In this document: positions 1-5,338 of the stretch, in pieces
How the letters are laid out: each line of letters starts with the position of its first letter
Position numbering within the stretch: the first letter of the stretch is position 1
Source: Pseudomonas sp.
GTDB taxonomy: Bacteria; Pseudomonadota; Gammaproteobacteria; Pseudomonadales; Pseudomonadaceae
DNA: 5,338 bases
NCBI GenBank assembly: GCA_029240955.1
Contig: JARDZH010000198.1
Location: 1-5,338, forward strand
Direction: 5' to 3'
Notes under the pieces: generated by a model
The model's database searches: none
What the model saw: the letters and a program-made list of their open reading frames with translations, nothing else
Told to the model about the DNA's origin: nothing
Made by a program: the position numbers and the translations under genes

Positions 1-1
1 G

Positions 2-271
2 GATGCGACCGACCGGGCGATGGATAACGCCGATATCGGCACCGTCCGCCGGCTGAATGAGCTGCTCGATACCGAGCGTGCCCGCGCCAACGCCGCCGAG
101 GCCCGTGCTGACCAGTTCGCCAAGGAGCGCAACGAGCTTGCCGCTACCGTCGGCCGCATGGAGGGCAGGGTAGAACTTTTGGCCGGCCAGATTGCGACCC
201 TCACTGAAAGGGTGACCACGCAGAGCGCAGAGATTGCTCGTCTGCGGGCACAGCTCGGAGGTATCAACTGA
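2..271 (+). CDS. Small coiled-coil protein, probably partial at the 5' end
   Basis: The first internal ATG is at 20 and would give 83 residues. The frame is open to the window edge and nothing like a Shine-Dalgarno sequence lies before that ATG, so the gene probably begins upstream; this is inference. The protein is almost wholly helical by composition: rich in Ala, Glu, Arg and Leu, no Cys, no proline, and heptad-like hydrophobic spacing from about residue 8 to 80 (counting from the ATG at 20). There is no signal peptide or membrane span. Its TGA shares one base with the ATG of the next gene, and the next gene's GGAGG (257-261) lies inside it, so the two are probably translated as a unit. 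I do not recognise the family. Its place before membrane and spanin genes suggests a phage late gene, but the role is unknown; a small structural or lysis-accessory protein is possible. Confidence 0.5.
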   Translation, partial: DATDRAMDNADIGTVRRLNELLDTERARANAAEARADQFAKERNELAATVGRMEGRVELLAGQIATLTERVTTQSAEIARLRAQLGGIN

Positions 272-609
272 TGGACAGATGCGCAATCAACTTTATCGCC
301 CGCCACTGGTGGAGACGCGCCGAGGTGTGGGTGATCGCGCTGTTACTAGTCGCCGGTGGATCGATCCTTGGTTACCAGGCCGGCGTCTGGTCCGCCAGCA
401 GTGAGCACACAAAGCAGCTCGCCGAAGTTCGCCGCGCTTATGACGCTGCACTGGGCAAGCGCGATGTCCGACTGAACAGTTTGGCCGAGAAGACTCAGGA
501 CGCAGCAGTGAAGGTGCAAGAGGCCTCGCACTCAGTCGTCCAGGCCGCTGACACCGCGAGCAAGGCGGCGGAGAAGGTCAACGAAGCCGTCGAACGGCAG
601 GCGCCATGA
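271..609 (+). CDS. Single-span membrane protein with coiled-coil C-terminal domain, unknown function
   Basis: A 112-residue protein. A basic N-terminus (Arg11, Arg15, Arg16) precedes one hydrophobic segment at about residues 18-40, then a helical tail with Ala/Val heptads (residues about 48-108). By the positive-inside rule the N-terminus should be cytoplasmic and the tail periplasmic. The start is supported by GGAGG at 257-261, nine bases upstream. The gene overlaps its upstream neighbour by one base and the spanin gene downstream by four (ATGA). Topology and length resemble an inner-membrane spanin, but a clear spanin follows directly, so this may be a holin-like or spanin-accessory protein. 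A classical holin would usually have a shorter soluble tail. Membrane placement is well supported by sequence; function is inference from context only. Confidence 0.6.
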   Translation: MDRCAINFIARHWWRRAEVWVIALLLVAGGSILGYQAGVWSASSEHTKQLAEVRRAYDAALGKRDVRLNSLAEKTQDAAVKVQEASHSVVQAADTASKAAEKVNEAVERQAP

Positions 610-1106
610 GCGCCTTGCTGAAGTTGGTCCCTGCATGGTTGTGGGTGGTGCTGGCAGCGGCCGCAGCCGTCGGTTATCTGTCACTGCGACTGGATAGCGT
701 GAAGGACGATCGAGCAGCCATCACCGCCGAGCGCGACACCGCTACTGCCCGCGTGGACTCGCTCACCAACACGCTCCGCATTCAGCGCGAGATCACCAAT
801 GATATCGATCGAGTCTCCGACGATGCGAAAGCCAAAACTGAGCATGTATCGGCTGCCGTTGTTGTTGCTGATAACCGGGCTCACAGCCTGCAGCAGCAAA
901 TCACCGACCTCCTCGCCAAGCGAAAGTCTTGTGCTGCCGAGGTTGCCGGCGGAAGCCAGGCAAGAGCCGACCTTACCGTTCTGCTCGCCGACCTGCGTAG
1001 AAGCGCTGACGAAGAAGCGGGAAGACTGGCAGAAGCGCTTGACCGAAGCCGAATAGCCGGCTTTGCGTGTGAGGCGGCATATGCCGCCGCACAGAAGAGC
1101 AAGTAG
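606..1106 (+). CDS. Rz: Inner-membrane spanin (Rz-like, DUF2514-like)
   Basis: Spanins disrupt the outer membrane in the last step of phage lysis of Gram-negative cells: an inner-membrane protein reaches across the periplasm to an outer-membrane lipoprotein and the pair brings about membrane fusion. This 166-residue protein has the expected form: a short N-terminus, one transmembrane segment at about residues 9-27, then a long charged helical periplasmic region (about 30-148). Two cysteines (C109 and C155) and the C-terminal pattern AGFACEAAY (residues 151-159) resemble the DUF2514 family found in Pseudomonas phages; this is recalled, not searched. The start overlaps the previous stop as ATGA, with only a weak GGCAGG upstream, so translation is probably coupled. 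A second reading frame inside the gene encodes the lipoprotein partner, which strongly supports the call. Confidence 0.85.
   Translation: MSALLKLVPAWLWVVLAAAAAVGYLSLRLDSVKDDRAAITAERDTATARVDSLTNTLRIQREITNDIDRVSDDAKAKTEHVSAAVVVADNRAHSLQQQITDLLAKRKSCAAEVAGGSQARADLTVLLADLRRSADEEAGRLAEALDRSRIAGFACEAAYAAAQKSK
823..1056 (+). CDS. Rz1: Outer-membrane spanin lipoprotein (Rz1-like), embedded in the inner spanin gene
   Basis: This reading frame lies wholly within the inner spanin gene in a different frame. From the ATG at 823 it gives 77 residues: a basic N-terminus (R2, K3, K5), a hydrophobic stretch PLLLLITG, then the lipobox LTAC with the lipidated cysteine at residue 23. The mature part of about 55 residues begins CSSKSP, is rich in Ser and Pro like known Rz1 proteins, has two more cysteines (C54, C58 in FCSPTC) and ends in a charged helix (EALTKKREDW). 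Signal peptidase II would cleave before C23 and the Lol system would take the protein to the outer membrane. The start is uncertain: ATGs at 799 and 844 are also in frame and none has a strong ribosome binding site. I prefer 823 because it gives a normal-length lipoprotein signal peptide; 799 adds an acidic residue before it and 844 leaves it short. Confidence 0.8.
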   Translation: MRKPKLSMYRLPLLLLITGLTACSSKSPTSSPSESLVLPRLPAEARQEPTLPFCSPTCVEALTKKREDWQKRLTEAE

Positions 1107-1155
1107 TTCGCGACACGTTTCGCGAGGGTGCAAATTGTGTCGCGACACTGATCAG
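1106..1155. repeat. Palindrome cluster built on TCGCGA, between convergent genes
   Basis: TCGCGA occurs three times, at 1108-1113, 1120-1125 and 1140-1145. The last is the core of a perfect 12-base palindrome, GTGTCGCGACAC, at 1137-1148. The nine-base word TCGCGACAC is directly repeated (1108-1116 and 1140-1148), and 1108-1116 can pair with 1137-1145 as a nine-base stem with a 20-base loop. A further palindrome, CTGATCAG, lies at 1148-1155. The cluster sits just after the spanin stop and before the end of the minus-strand gene. There is no T-run after any stem on either strand, so this is not a standard intrinsic terminator. A protein-binding operator, a weak bidirectional terminator or part of a packaging site are all possible. 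Confidence 0.6.
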
Positions 1156-1168
1156 GTCGTTGATCTAG

Positions 1169-1546
1169 TCACAGAAGCTTGATTGGCTCCCAGTGGATAA
1201 CGATATCGGTATATCCATTGTTCCGGAGAGCGTTCCGCCGGTCGTCGGCTGTCGCTGCGCCTTGGTCTGCTTCCGGAAGCTTTTCTTCCTCGAGGAAATA
1301 CAACGCGTCGTCATCCTCAGCGAAGTGAGCCGCCTCAGCTACGGCAACGGCTTTGCCGTTCAGCTTGTAGGAAATTTCAGCCAGCAATTCAAGGCCATTG
1401 TTCAAGGCATCGCAAACAGACACGGCAGTTGGCTGGTAATCCCATCTGAGCCGGCGGATCGGGCCCGCTTCGTTGTGGATTTGATAGATCGGGCCGAGGC
1501 CCTTATTCCAGTCTGGGTATGATTCTTCGATTCGATATTGAGGCAT
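1169..1546 (-). CDS. Hypothetical small acidic protein on the opposite strand (moron-like candidate)
   Basis: A 125-residue soluble protein with no signal peptide or membrane segment. I do not recognise a family. The N-terminal third has aromatic residues (Y4, Y10, W13, Y21, W35, Y37); the middle (about 44-76) looks helical and Ala-rich; an acidic stretch follows (AEDDD at 76-80 and EEE at 86-88); the end is DIVIHWEPIKLL, which looks like a beta strand and tail. The start is supported by AAGGAA eight bases upstream on the minus strand. GC over 1201-1560 is about 54 % by hand count, against 63-65 % in sampled terL lines. It is the only minus-strand gene here and splits the lysis and packaging modules, as expected for an inserted, independently expressed accessory gene; that is inference. 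The opposite strand at 1193-1522 is also open, but its product looks unlike a real protein and lacks a ribosome binding site. Confidence 0.6.
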   Translation of the reverse strand: MPQYRIEESYPDWNKGLGPIYQIHNEAGPIRRLRWDYQPTAVSVCDALNNGLELLAEISYKLNGKAVAVAEAAHFAEDDDALYFLEEEKLPEADQGAATADDRRNALRNNGYTDIVIHWEPIKLL

Positions 1547-1554
1547 TTGAAGCG

Positions 1555-1560
1555 TTCCTT
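1555..1560 (-). promoter_or_regulatory. Ribosome binding site of the minus-strand gene
   Basis: Read on the minus strand this is AAGGAA, eight bases before the ATG at 1546. It is a good Shine-Dalgarno match and the main reason to accept the minus-strand gene as real and to fix its start. Confidence 0.6.
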
Positions 1561-1577
1561 GCGTAGGGGGACGGCAA

Positions 1578-1606
1578 TCAATACCGGCAACCAGCCACTA
1601 TTTCAA
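1578..1606 (-). promoter_or_regulatory. Possible sigma-70 promoter for the minus-strand gene
   Basis: On the minus strand TTGAAA (1606-1601; 5 of 6 to the -35 consensus) is followed by a 17-base spacer and TATTGA (1583-1578; a weak -10 with only 3 of 6 matches). Transcription would start near 1571, before the AAGGAA. The spacing is ideal but the -10 is poor, so this is tentative. It lies in the only gap where such a promoter could sit, between the divergent starts of this gene and terS. Confidence 0.3.
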
Positions 1607-1621
1607 GTTTCAGAGAATCCC

Positions 1622-2221
1622 ATGACAACCAAGCAACCCGACTGGGAGGCGATCGAACGAGCCTACCGGGCCGGTTCGCTTTCCATCAGAACAATCGCCG
1701 AGCGCCAAGGCGTGAGCGATACCGCGATCAGGAAGAAGGCCAAAGCCCTTGGATGGGCGAGAGACCTTTCTGACCAGGTACGCAAAGAGGTTCGCAGCAA
1801 GCTGGTTCGCGGAGAGGTTCGCAACGATCAAGGCGCGAACTGCGAACTGGACGCCGAGATCATCGAAGAGGCCGCCGAGGAAGGCGCCCGGGTGGTTCGC
1901 AGCCACCGGCGAGACATTCGCAAGGCGACGAATCTTGCGAACCTGTTGATGGACGATCTGCTTTCGACCATCCAGCGCCGCGAAGAGATCGAAGAAGACA
2001 TCGAGGCCGAGACTTCCGAAGACAACAACGGTATGCGCCGAGCCTCAATGCTCGCCGCCGTCTCGCTGCCCAGCAATTCCAAAACACTGTTCCAGCTTTC
2101 CTCTGCAATGAAGAACCTGCAGGTTCTGGAGCGTCAGGCATACAGCCTGGACGAGAAGGAGAAGACGGACGAAGCCGACGAACTCTCGAAGATGATGGAC
2201 GAACTATCGAAGGACGCCTGA
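1622..2221 (+). CDS. terS: Phage terminase small subunit
   Basis: The small subunit binds the packaging site on phage DNA, oligomerises and directs the large subunit to cut. This 199-residue protein starts with a helix-turn-helix-type domain: residues about 6-46 include PDWEAIERAYRAG, SIRTIAERQGVS and AIRKKAKALGW, a pattern I recall from terminase small subunits in proteobacterial phages. A helical, acidic middle follows (about 50-135, rich in Glu and Arg), suited to oligomerisation, then a C-terminal helical segment (about 150-199) ending in a very acidic tail that may contact the large subunit. The frame is open back to an ATG at 1538, but the 28 extra residues are unlike the family and overlap the minus-strand gene start; the ATG at 1622 follows AGAGAA at close spacing. 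The stop is one base before terL, and the terL ribosome binding site (AAGGA, 2210-2214) lies inside this gene. Confidence 0.85.
   Translation: MTTKQPDWEAIERAYRAGSLSIRTIAERQGVSDTAIRKKAKALGWARDLSDQVRKEVRSKLVRGEVRNDQGANCELDAEIIEEAAEEGARVVRSHRRDIRKATNLANLLMDDLLSTIQRREEIEEDIEAETSEDNNGMRRASMLAAVSLPSNSKTLFQLSSAMKNLQVLERQAYSLDEKEKTDEADELSKMMDELSKDA
1787..1943. repeat. Cluster of GTTCGC / GCGAAC hexamers within terS
   Basis: GTTCGC occurs at 1790-1795, 1805-1810, 1817-1822 and 1895-1900, and its reverse complement GCGAAC at 1835-1840, 1842-1847 and 1937-1942. That is seven copies in under 160 bases. Two copies belong to an exact ten-base repeat, GAGGTTCGCA (1787-1796 and 1814-1823). Six copies are in the same codon phase (Val-Arg or Ala-Asn pairs), but the one at 1842 is in a different phase. 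Because pac sites of some headful-packaging phages lie inside the small terminase gene (P22 is the known case), this is a candidate recognition region. Repeated Val-Arg codons could also explain most of it. Confidence 0.4.
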
Positions 2222-2222
2222 C

Positions 2223-3710
2223 ATGAAGCCCGAGCACATGAAGCTGCTCCGGGATAAGCGTTGGCGGTTGAACAATCTCTACTTCATCACCGACAAGCAG
2301 GGCAAGAAAGTCCGCTTCCGGATGACGGACGAGCAGATTGAATACTTCGACGGGATGCATACCCGCAACATCATCCTGAAGGCTCGGCAGCTCGGTTTTA
2401 CAACTGAGTGCTGCATCATCCAGCTGGACGCCGCGCTGTTCGAGTCGGCCAAGTGCGCGCTGATCGCTCACACCCTGAACGATGCCAAGCGCCTGTTCCG
2501 GGAGAAGGTGAAGTACGCCTACGACAACCTGCCGAAAGAGATCCGCGCGGCGAACCCGGCGAGTAACGATGCTGCCGGTGAATTGGTGTTCAGCAAGGGC
2601 GGCTCGCTCTACGTCAGCACCTCGTTCCGGGGTGGGACTCTACGGTATTTGCACGTATCCGAGTTCGGGAAGATCTGCGCCAAGTTCCCGCACAAGGCGC
2701 GCGAGATCGTCACCGGCGCGTTTGAGGCGGTGGCCACTGACTGCTTCGTCACGATTGAATCGACGGCGGAGGGGCGGGCGGGCTACTTCTTCGACTACTC
2801 ACAGAGCGCCGAGAAGCAACTGCTGTCCGGCACGCCGCTCGGCAAGCTGGACTGGAAGTTCTTCTTCTTCAGCTGGTGGAAGAACAAGGCCTACTGGCTC
2901 GATCCGGCCGAAGCGATCATCCCGCAGCGCCTGACGGACTACTTCAACGAGCTGTTCGCCAAGCACGGCATCGACACCAACCCGGGCCAGCGCGCCTGGT
3001 ACGCCGCCAAGGAGAAGACCCTCGGCGACGACATGAAGCGGGAATACCCGTCGATCCCTGCTGAAGCCTTCCAGCAGTCGATCGAGGGCGCCTACTACGC
3101 CCAGCAGTTCACCAAGCTGTATGCCGCTCAGCGCATCGGCACGCTGCCAGATAACAGCCACCTGCCGGTGATGACCTTCTGGGACATCGGCGTCGGCGAT
3201 TCCACGGCCATCTGGTTTGTGCGTCAGGTCGGCACCGAGTACCACGTCATCGACTTCTACCAGAACAGCGGGGAAGGCCTGCGGCACTACATGAAGGTGC
3301 TCAAGGACAAGGGCTACACCTACTCCGAGCACTGGGGTCCGCACGACATCGACAACCGCGAGTTCGGCAGCGATGCCAAGACCCGCCGGGAAATGGCGCG
3401 CGAAGGCTACGAGATCGACGGCCAGCACTACCGCATGACGTTCCAGGTCGTGCCTAAGATCGGCGTCGACGACGGCATCGACCAGGCGCGGGAGATCCTC
3501 GCTAACTGCGCCTTTGACGAGGCGAAGTGCGAAGAAGGCATCACTGCGCTCGAGAACTACCGCAAAGAGTGGGACGACAAGAAGGGCTGCTGGAAAGACC
3601 GGCCGCTGCATGACTGGGCGTCTCACCCTGCTGATGCATGGCGCTACTTCGCAGTCGCGAAGAGCAAGCGCGTAGCAGTCACGCACATTCCTGTCACATT
3701 CAGCTTCTGA
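2223..3710 (+). CDS. terL: Phage terminase large subunit (ATPase and nuclease)
   Basis: The large terminase cuts concatemeric phage DNA and drives it through the portal into the prohead using ATP. The 495 residues show the two-domain plan. In the ATPase half, a deviant Walker A is at 53-61 (KARQLGFTT), a Walker B at 142-147 (YLHVSE, with E147 as likely catalytic carboxylate and Ser where Asp is common), and a coupling motif at 179-184 (ESTAEG). In the RNase H-like nuclease half, acidic residues in expected contexts are D321 (TFWDIGVGDSTA), D375 (GPHDID) and D471 (SHPADAWRY). Length is normal and no motif is broken, so the gene looks functional. The start at 2223 follows AAGGA (2210-2214) by eight bases; an in-frame ATG at 2238 is less well placed. 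It is one base after terS and eight before the portal gene, as usual in packaging operons. Motif assignment is by eye; the subfamily is not determined. Confidence 0.95.
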   Translation: MKPEHMKLLRDKRWRLNNLYFITDKQGKKVRFRMTDEQIEYFDGMHTRNIILKARQLGFTTECCIIQLDAALFESAKCALIAHTLNDAKRLFREKVKYAYDNLPKEIRAANPASNDAAGELVFSKGGSLYVSTSFRGGTLRYLHVSEFGKICAKFPHKAREIVTGAFEAVATDCFVTIESTAEGRAGYFFDYSQSAEKQLLSGTPLGKLDWKFFFFSWWKNKAYWLDPAEAIIPQRLTDYFNELFAKHGIDTNPGQRAWYAAKEKTLGDDMKREYPSIPAEAFQQSIEGAYYAQQFTKLYAAQRIGTLPDNSHLPVMTFWDIGVGDSTAIWFVRQVGTEYHVIDFYQNSGEGLRHYMKVLKDKGYTYSEHWGPHDIDNREFGSDAKTRREMAREGYEIDGQHYRMTFQVVPKIGVDDGIDQAREILANCAFDEAKCEEGITALENYRKEWDDKKGCWKDRPLHDWASHPADAWRYFAVAKSKRVAVTHIPVTFSF

Positions 3711-3712
3711 GG
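3709..3712 (+). promoter_or_regulatory. Ribosome binding site of the portal gene, overlapping the terL stop
   Basis: GAGG overlaps the last two bases of the terL TGA and lies six bases before the ATG at 3719. It sets the portal start at 3719 and rules against the in-frame ATG at 3638, which lies inside the terL coding sequence. The arrangement favours translational coupling of terL and portal. Confidence 0.7.
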
Positions 3713-3718
3713 CCATCC

Positions 3719-5137
3719 ATGGCGAATTTCAGCACTCCACGGGCAGAGTACGCACAAGCCCTGCCTGGCTGGCAGTTGGTGAAACGCTGCGTCGCCGGTG
3801 CGCGAGAGGTGCGCAAGCACGACGAATACCTGCCAATGCCAGACCCGGAAAACAAATCACCGGAGAATCTGGCTCGGTACAAGCAGTACAAGAAGAGGGC
3901 GATGTTCCTCAACATCACCGGTCGCACGCGCACCGGCTTGATGGGTGCGGTTTTTCGCAAAACTGCCGAACTCTCGCTGCCGACTGCGGTGGAGTACCTG
4001 AAGGAGAACGCCAGCGGAGACGGCACCAGCCTTGAGCAGTTGTCGAAAGAATCGGTTGGCGAATGCCTGGACAGCGGGCGAGGCGGCTTTCTGGTCGACT
4101 TCCCAACCGTGGCCACTGAAAGCGGTGTCAGCTCGATGGCCGATCTGGCAACCAAGCGCGCTCTGATCCACCACTACGACGCCATGTCGATAATCGATTG
4201 GGACGAGCAGGTGATCGATGGCGTGAAGCGTCTGGTGTACGTGAACCTGCGGGAATGTGTTTCTGAGTTCAACCCTACCGATCTGTCCCGCGAGACGTAC
4301 AAGCAGAACCGGGTCTTGCTCTTGGTCGATGGGCGATACATTCAGCGCGTCTACAAGGAAGGCGAGGAAAGCGTCGAGGAGACGCAGCCTACCGATAAGG
4401 CCGGCCAGCCATTCGATCACATCCCGTTCAGCTTCTACGGCGCCCAGAACAACGACGCCAGCATCGACAAGTCTCCGCTGGAAGACTTGGCCGACGTCAA
4501 CATCCTGCACTACGGCAATAGCGCCACGGTGGAGGAGAGCGGTTTCATCAGCAGCCAGCCGACGCTCTTCATCACCACCAGCATAGATGCCGACGAGTTC
4601 GCAAAGCTGAACCCGAACGGGATGCACATAGGTTCGCGGCGTGGTCACAACCTTGGCAAGTCCGGGTCTGCGGTCATGCTGCAGGCCACCGAAACCCAGC
4701 TCGCCCGAACCCTGATGAAGGACAAGGAAGAGCAGATGCTGATGATCGGCGCCCGTGTCGTCCAGAAGGGCAGCGGGGCGGAGACGGCAGAGGCTGTCCG
4801 AATTCGGTACAGCTCGGACAACAGCGTGCTGGGCACCATCGCCGGCAACGTATCGGAGGCCCTGAAGCGAGCCATCCTCGACGCCGAGCGTTTCATGATG
4901 GACGCGCCGGACGAGAAGGGCACGGTGTTCTGGCTCAACCAGTCGTTCTTCGACGAGACGATGACCGCGCAAGACATCCTCGCCCAGGTGCAGCTGTGGC
5001 AGCAGGGCTTCATTGCGAAGTCGGATGTCCGGGTGAACCTGCGTCAGGGCGGTGTGCTTGAAGCGGATCGCACTGACGAGAAAATCGACGAAGAGCTGGC
5101 CAGCGCGCCACCTGTAGGCGGAAACGATGAGCAATGA
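3719..5137 (+). CDS. Phage portal protein (DUF4055-like)
   Basis: The portal is a dodecameric ring at one capsid vertex; it is the channel for DNA entry and exit and the docking site for the terminase and neck. From the ATG at 3719 the protein has 472 residues. Recognisable parts are an N-terminal region (about 10-85) with a basic stretch (RYKQYKKRAMF) and RTRTGLMGAVFRK, the segment GRGGFLVDFP (120-129), and a central block (about 236-286) with PFSFYGAQNND, SPLEDLADVNILHYGNSA and SSQPTLF, which I recall as the core of the DUF4055 family annotated as phage portal. A helical region follows (about 325-395; KDKEEQMLMIGARVV), as in portal stem/wing helices, and an acidic C-terminal tail. The longer frame from 3638 adds 27 residues of out-of-frame terL and lacks support. 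Its 3' end overlaps the next gene by 11 bases. No frameshift or internal stop is seen. Confidence 0.9.
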   Translation: MANFSTPRAEYAQALPGWQLVKRCVAGAREVRKHDEYLPMPDPENKSPENLARYKQYKKRAMFLNITGRTRTGLMGAVFRKTAELSLPTAVEYLKENASGDGTSLEQLSKESVGECLDSGRGGFLVDFPTVATESGVSSMADLATKRALIHHYDAMSIIDWDEQVIDGVKRLVYVNLRECVSEFNPTDLSRETYKQNRVLLLVDGRYIQRVYKEGEESVEETQPTDKAGQPFDHIPFSFYGAQNNDASIDKSPLEDLADVNILHYGNSATVEESGFISSQPTLFITTSIDADEFAKLNPNGMHIGSRRGHNLGKSGSAVMLQATETQLARTLMKDKEEQMLMIGARVVQKGSGAETAEAVRIRYSSDNSVLGTIAGNVSEALKRAILDAERFMMDAPDEKGTVFWLNQSFFDETMTAQDILAQVQLWQQGFIAKSDVRVNLRQGGVLEADRTDEKIDEELASAPPVGGNDEQ

Positions 5138-5338
5138 AGGCTTTCTTGAGGACGCCGCCACGCGGCACCAGATTTACGTCCAGCGGTACGCCGGCGGAAA
5201 CCTGAAGCGTGTGGCATCGTTCATCACCAAAGCAATCAAGACCGCCAAGCAGCGCGTGTCGGACGGCCTGAGCGCTTACGGTACGCGTCGGTACAACACT
5301 CAGATCGAAACGCTTCAGGGCGACTTGCGGGGCATCTA
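5127..5338 (+). CDS. Probable minor head / head-morphogenesis protein, cut at the right edge
   Basis: The ATG at 5127 opens a frame that runs to the window end (70 complete codons). It begins MSNEGFLEDAATRHQIYVQR, followed by a basic helical stretch with Lys and Arg clusters (LKRVASFITKAIKTAKQR). The early pattern 'ATRHQIYVQRYAGGNLKRV' resembles the N-terminus of head-morphogenesis or minor capsid proteins found directly after portal genes in related phages; this is from memory and only the first part is visible. The gene starts 11 bases before the portal stop in another frame, with GGCGGAA at a usable distance upstream, so translation is probably coupled to the portal. The position after the portal fits a minor head protein. 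Length, domains and completeness cannot be judged here. Confidence 0.6.
   Translation, partial: MSNEGFLEDAATRHQIYVQRYAGGNLKRVASFITKAIKTAKQRVSDGLSAYGTRRYNTQIETLQGDLRGI

Noticed and set aside
1108..1145. Intrinsic terminator after the spanin genes
   Set aside because: A nine-base stem is possible, but no run of T follows it on the plus strand, and the minus strand shows only a short AATTT after the palindrome. Retained as a palindrome cluster only.
681..1148. Minus-strand open frame of 155 codons across the spanin genes
   Set aside because: The plus strand already carries two overlapping coding frames here with clear spanin features. The antisense product has no recognisable features.
1193..1522. 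Plus-strand open frame of 109 codons opposite the minus-strand gene
   Set aside because: Its ATG has no ribosome binding site and the product has no recognisable pattern; the opposite strand has a good ribosome binding site and a more protein-like composition. It cannot be fully excluded.
1538..1621. N-terminal extension of terS from the ATG at 1538
   Set aside because: The 28 extra residues are basic and unlike the family, the ATG lies inside the minus-strand gene, and the ATG at 1622 starts exactly where the usual terminase small-subunit N-terminus begins.
2799..3716. Open frame of 305 codons on the minus strand opposite terL
   Set aside because: A GC-skew shadow of terL. The sequence is low-complexity (Val, Leu, Ala, Asp, Arg) with no motif, while terL has all its expected motifs.
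3638..3718. N-terminal extension of the portal protein from the ATG at 3638
   Set aside because: It would overlap terL by 73 bases in another frame, whereas the ATG at 3719 has a GAGG at ideal spacing.
3857..5161. Long open frame of 434 codons on the minus strand opposite the portal gene
   Set aside because: It mirrors the codon structure of the portal gene in a GC-rich genome, where antisense frames stay open by chance. Composition is rich in Val, Leu, Arg and His without domain pattern, and the plus-strand gene is clearly recognisable.

Overview
This window is a piece of a tailed bacteriophage or integrated prophage genome. It spans the junction between a lysis/envelope-disruption cassette (left) and the DNA-packaging and head-building genes (right). 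The host is Gram-negative: the left side encodes a two-component spanin, including an outer-membrane lipoprotein, which only makes sense for a host with two membranes. High GC (about 60-65 % in hand-counted lines of the packaging genes) and the look of the spanin and portal proteins suggest a Pseudomonas or related gammaproteobacterial host. That assignment rests on recalled family resemblance, not on a search.

Layout. Positions 2-1106 hold three tightly overlapping plus-strand genes. They encode a small coiled-coil protein open at the left edge, a one-span membrane protein with a coiled-coil tail, and an inner-membrane spanin (Rz-like, DUF2514-like). An outer-membrane spanin lipoprotein (Rz1-like) lies in another frame entirely inside the inner spanin gene. 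Positions 1107-1168 are non-coding and rich in short palindromes built on TCGCGA. Positions 1169-1546 hold a lone minus-strand gene of unknown function with its own ribosome binding site and a possible promoter; its GC is lower than in the packaging genes. Positions 1547-1621 are a short intergenic region between the divergent starts of that gene and terS.

From 1622 to the right edge runs a compact plus-strand packaging operon: terminase small subunit, terminase large subunit, portal protein (DUF4055-like) and the start of a probable minor head protein cut by the window end. Gaps are 1 and 8 bases and the last pair overlaps by 11 bases, so these genes are probably co-transcribed and translationally coupled. 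The small subunit recognises phage DNA, the large subunit cuts and pumps it, and the portal is the channel through which it enters the capsid.

The packaging and spanin genes are conventional. The less ordinary items are the unknown minus-strand gene inserted between the two modules, the palindrome cluster beside it, a dense cluster of GTTCGC/GCGAAC hexamers inside terS that could be a packaging recognition site, and the spanin-like one-span protein upstream of the real spanin pair. No tRNA, rRNA, CRISPR array, insertion sequence or canonical Rho-independent terminator was seen.
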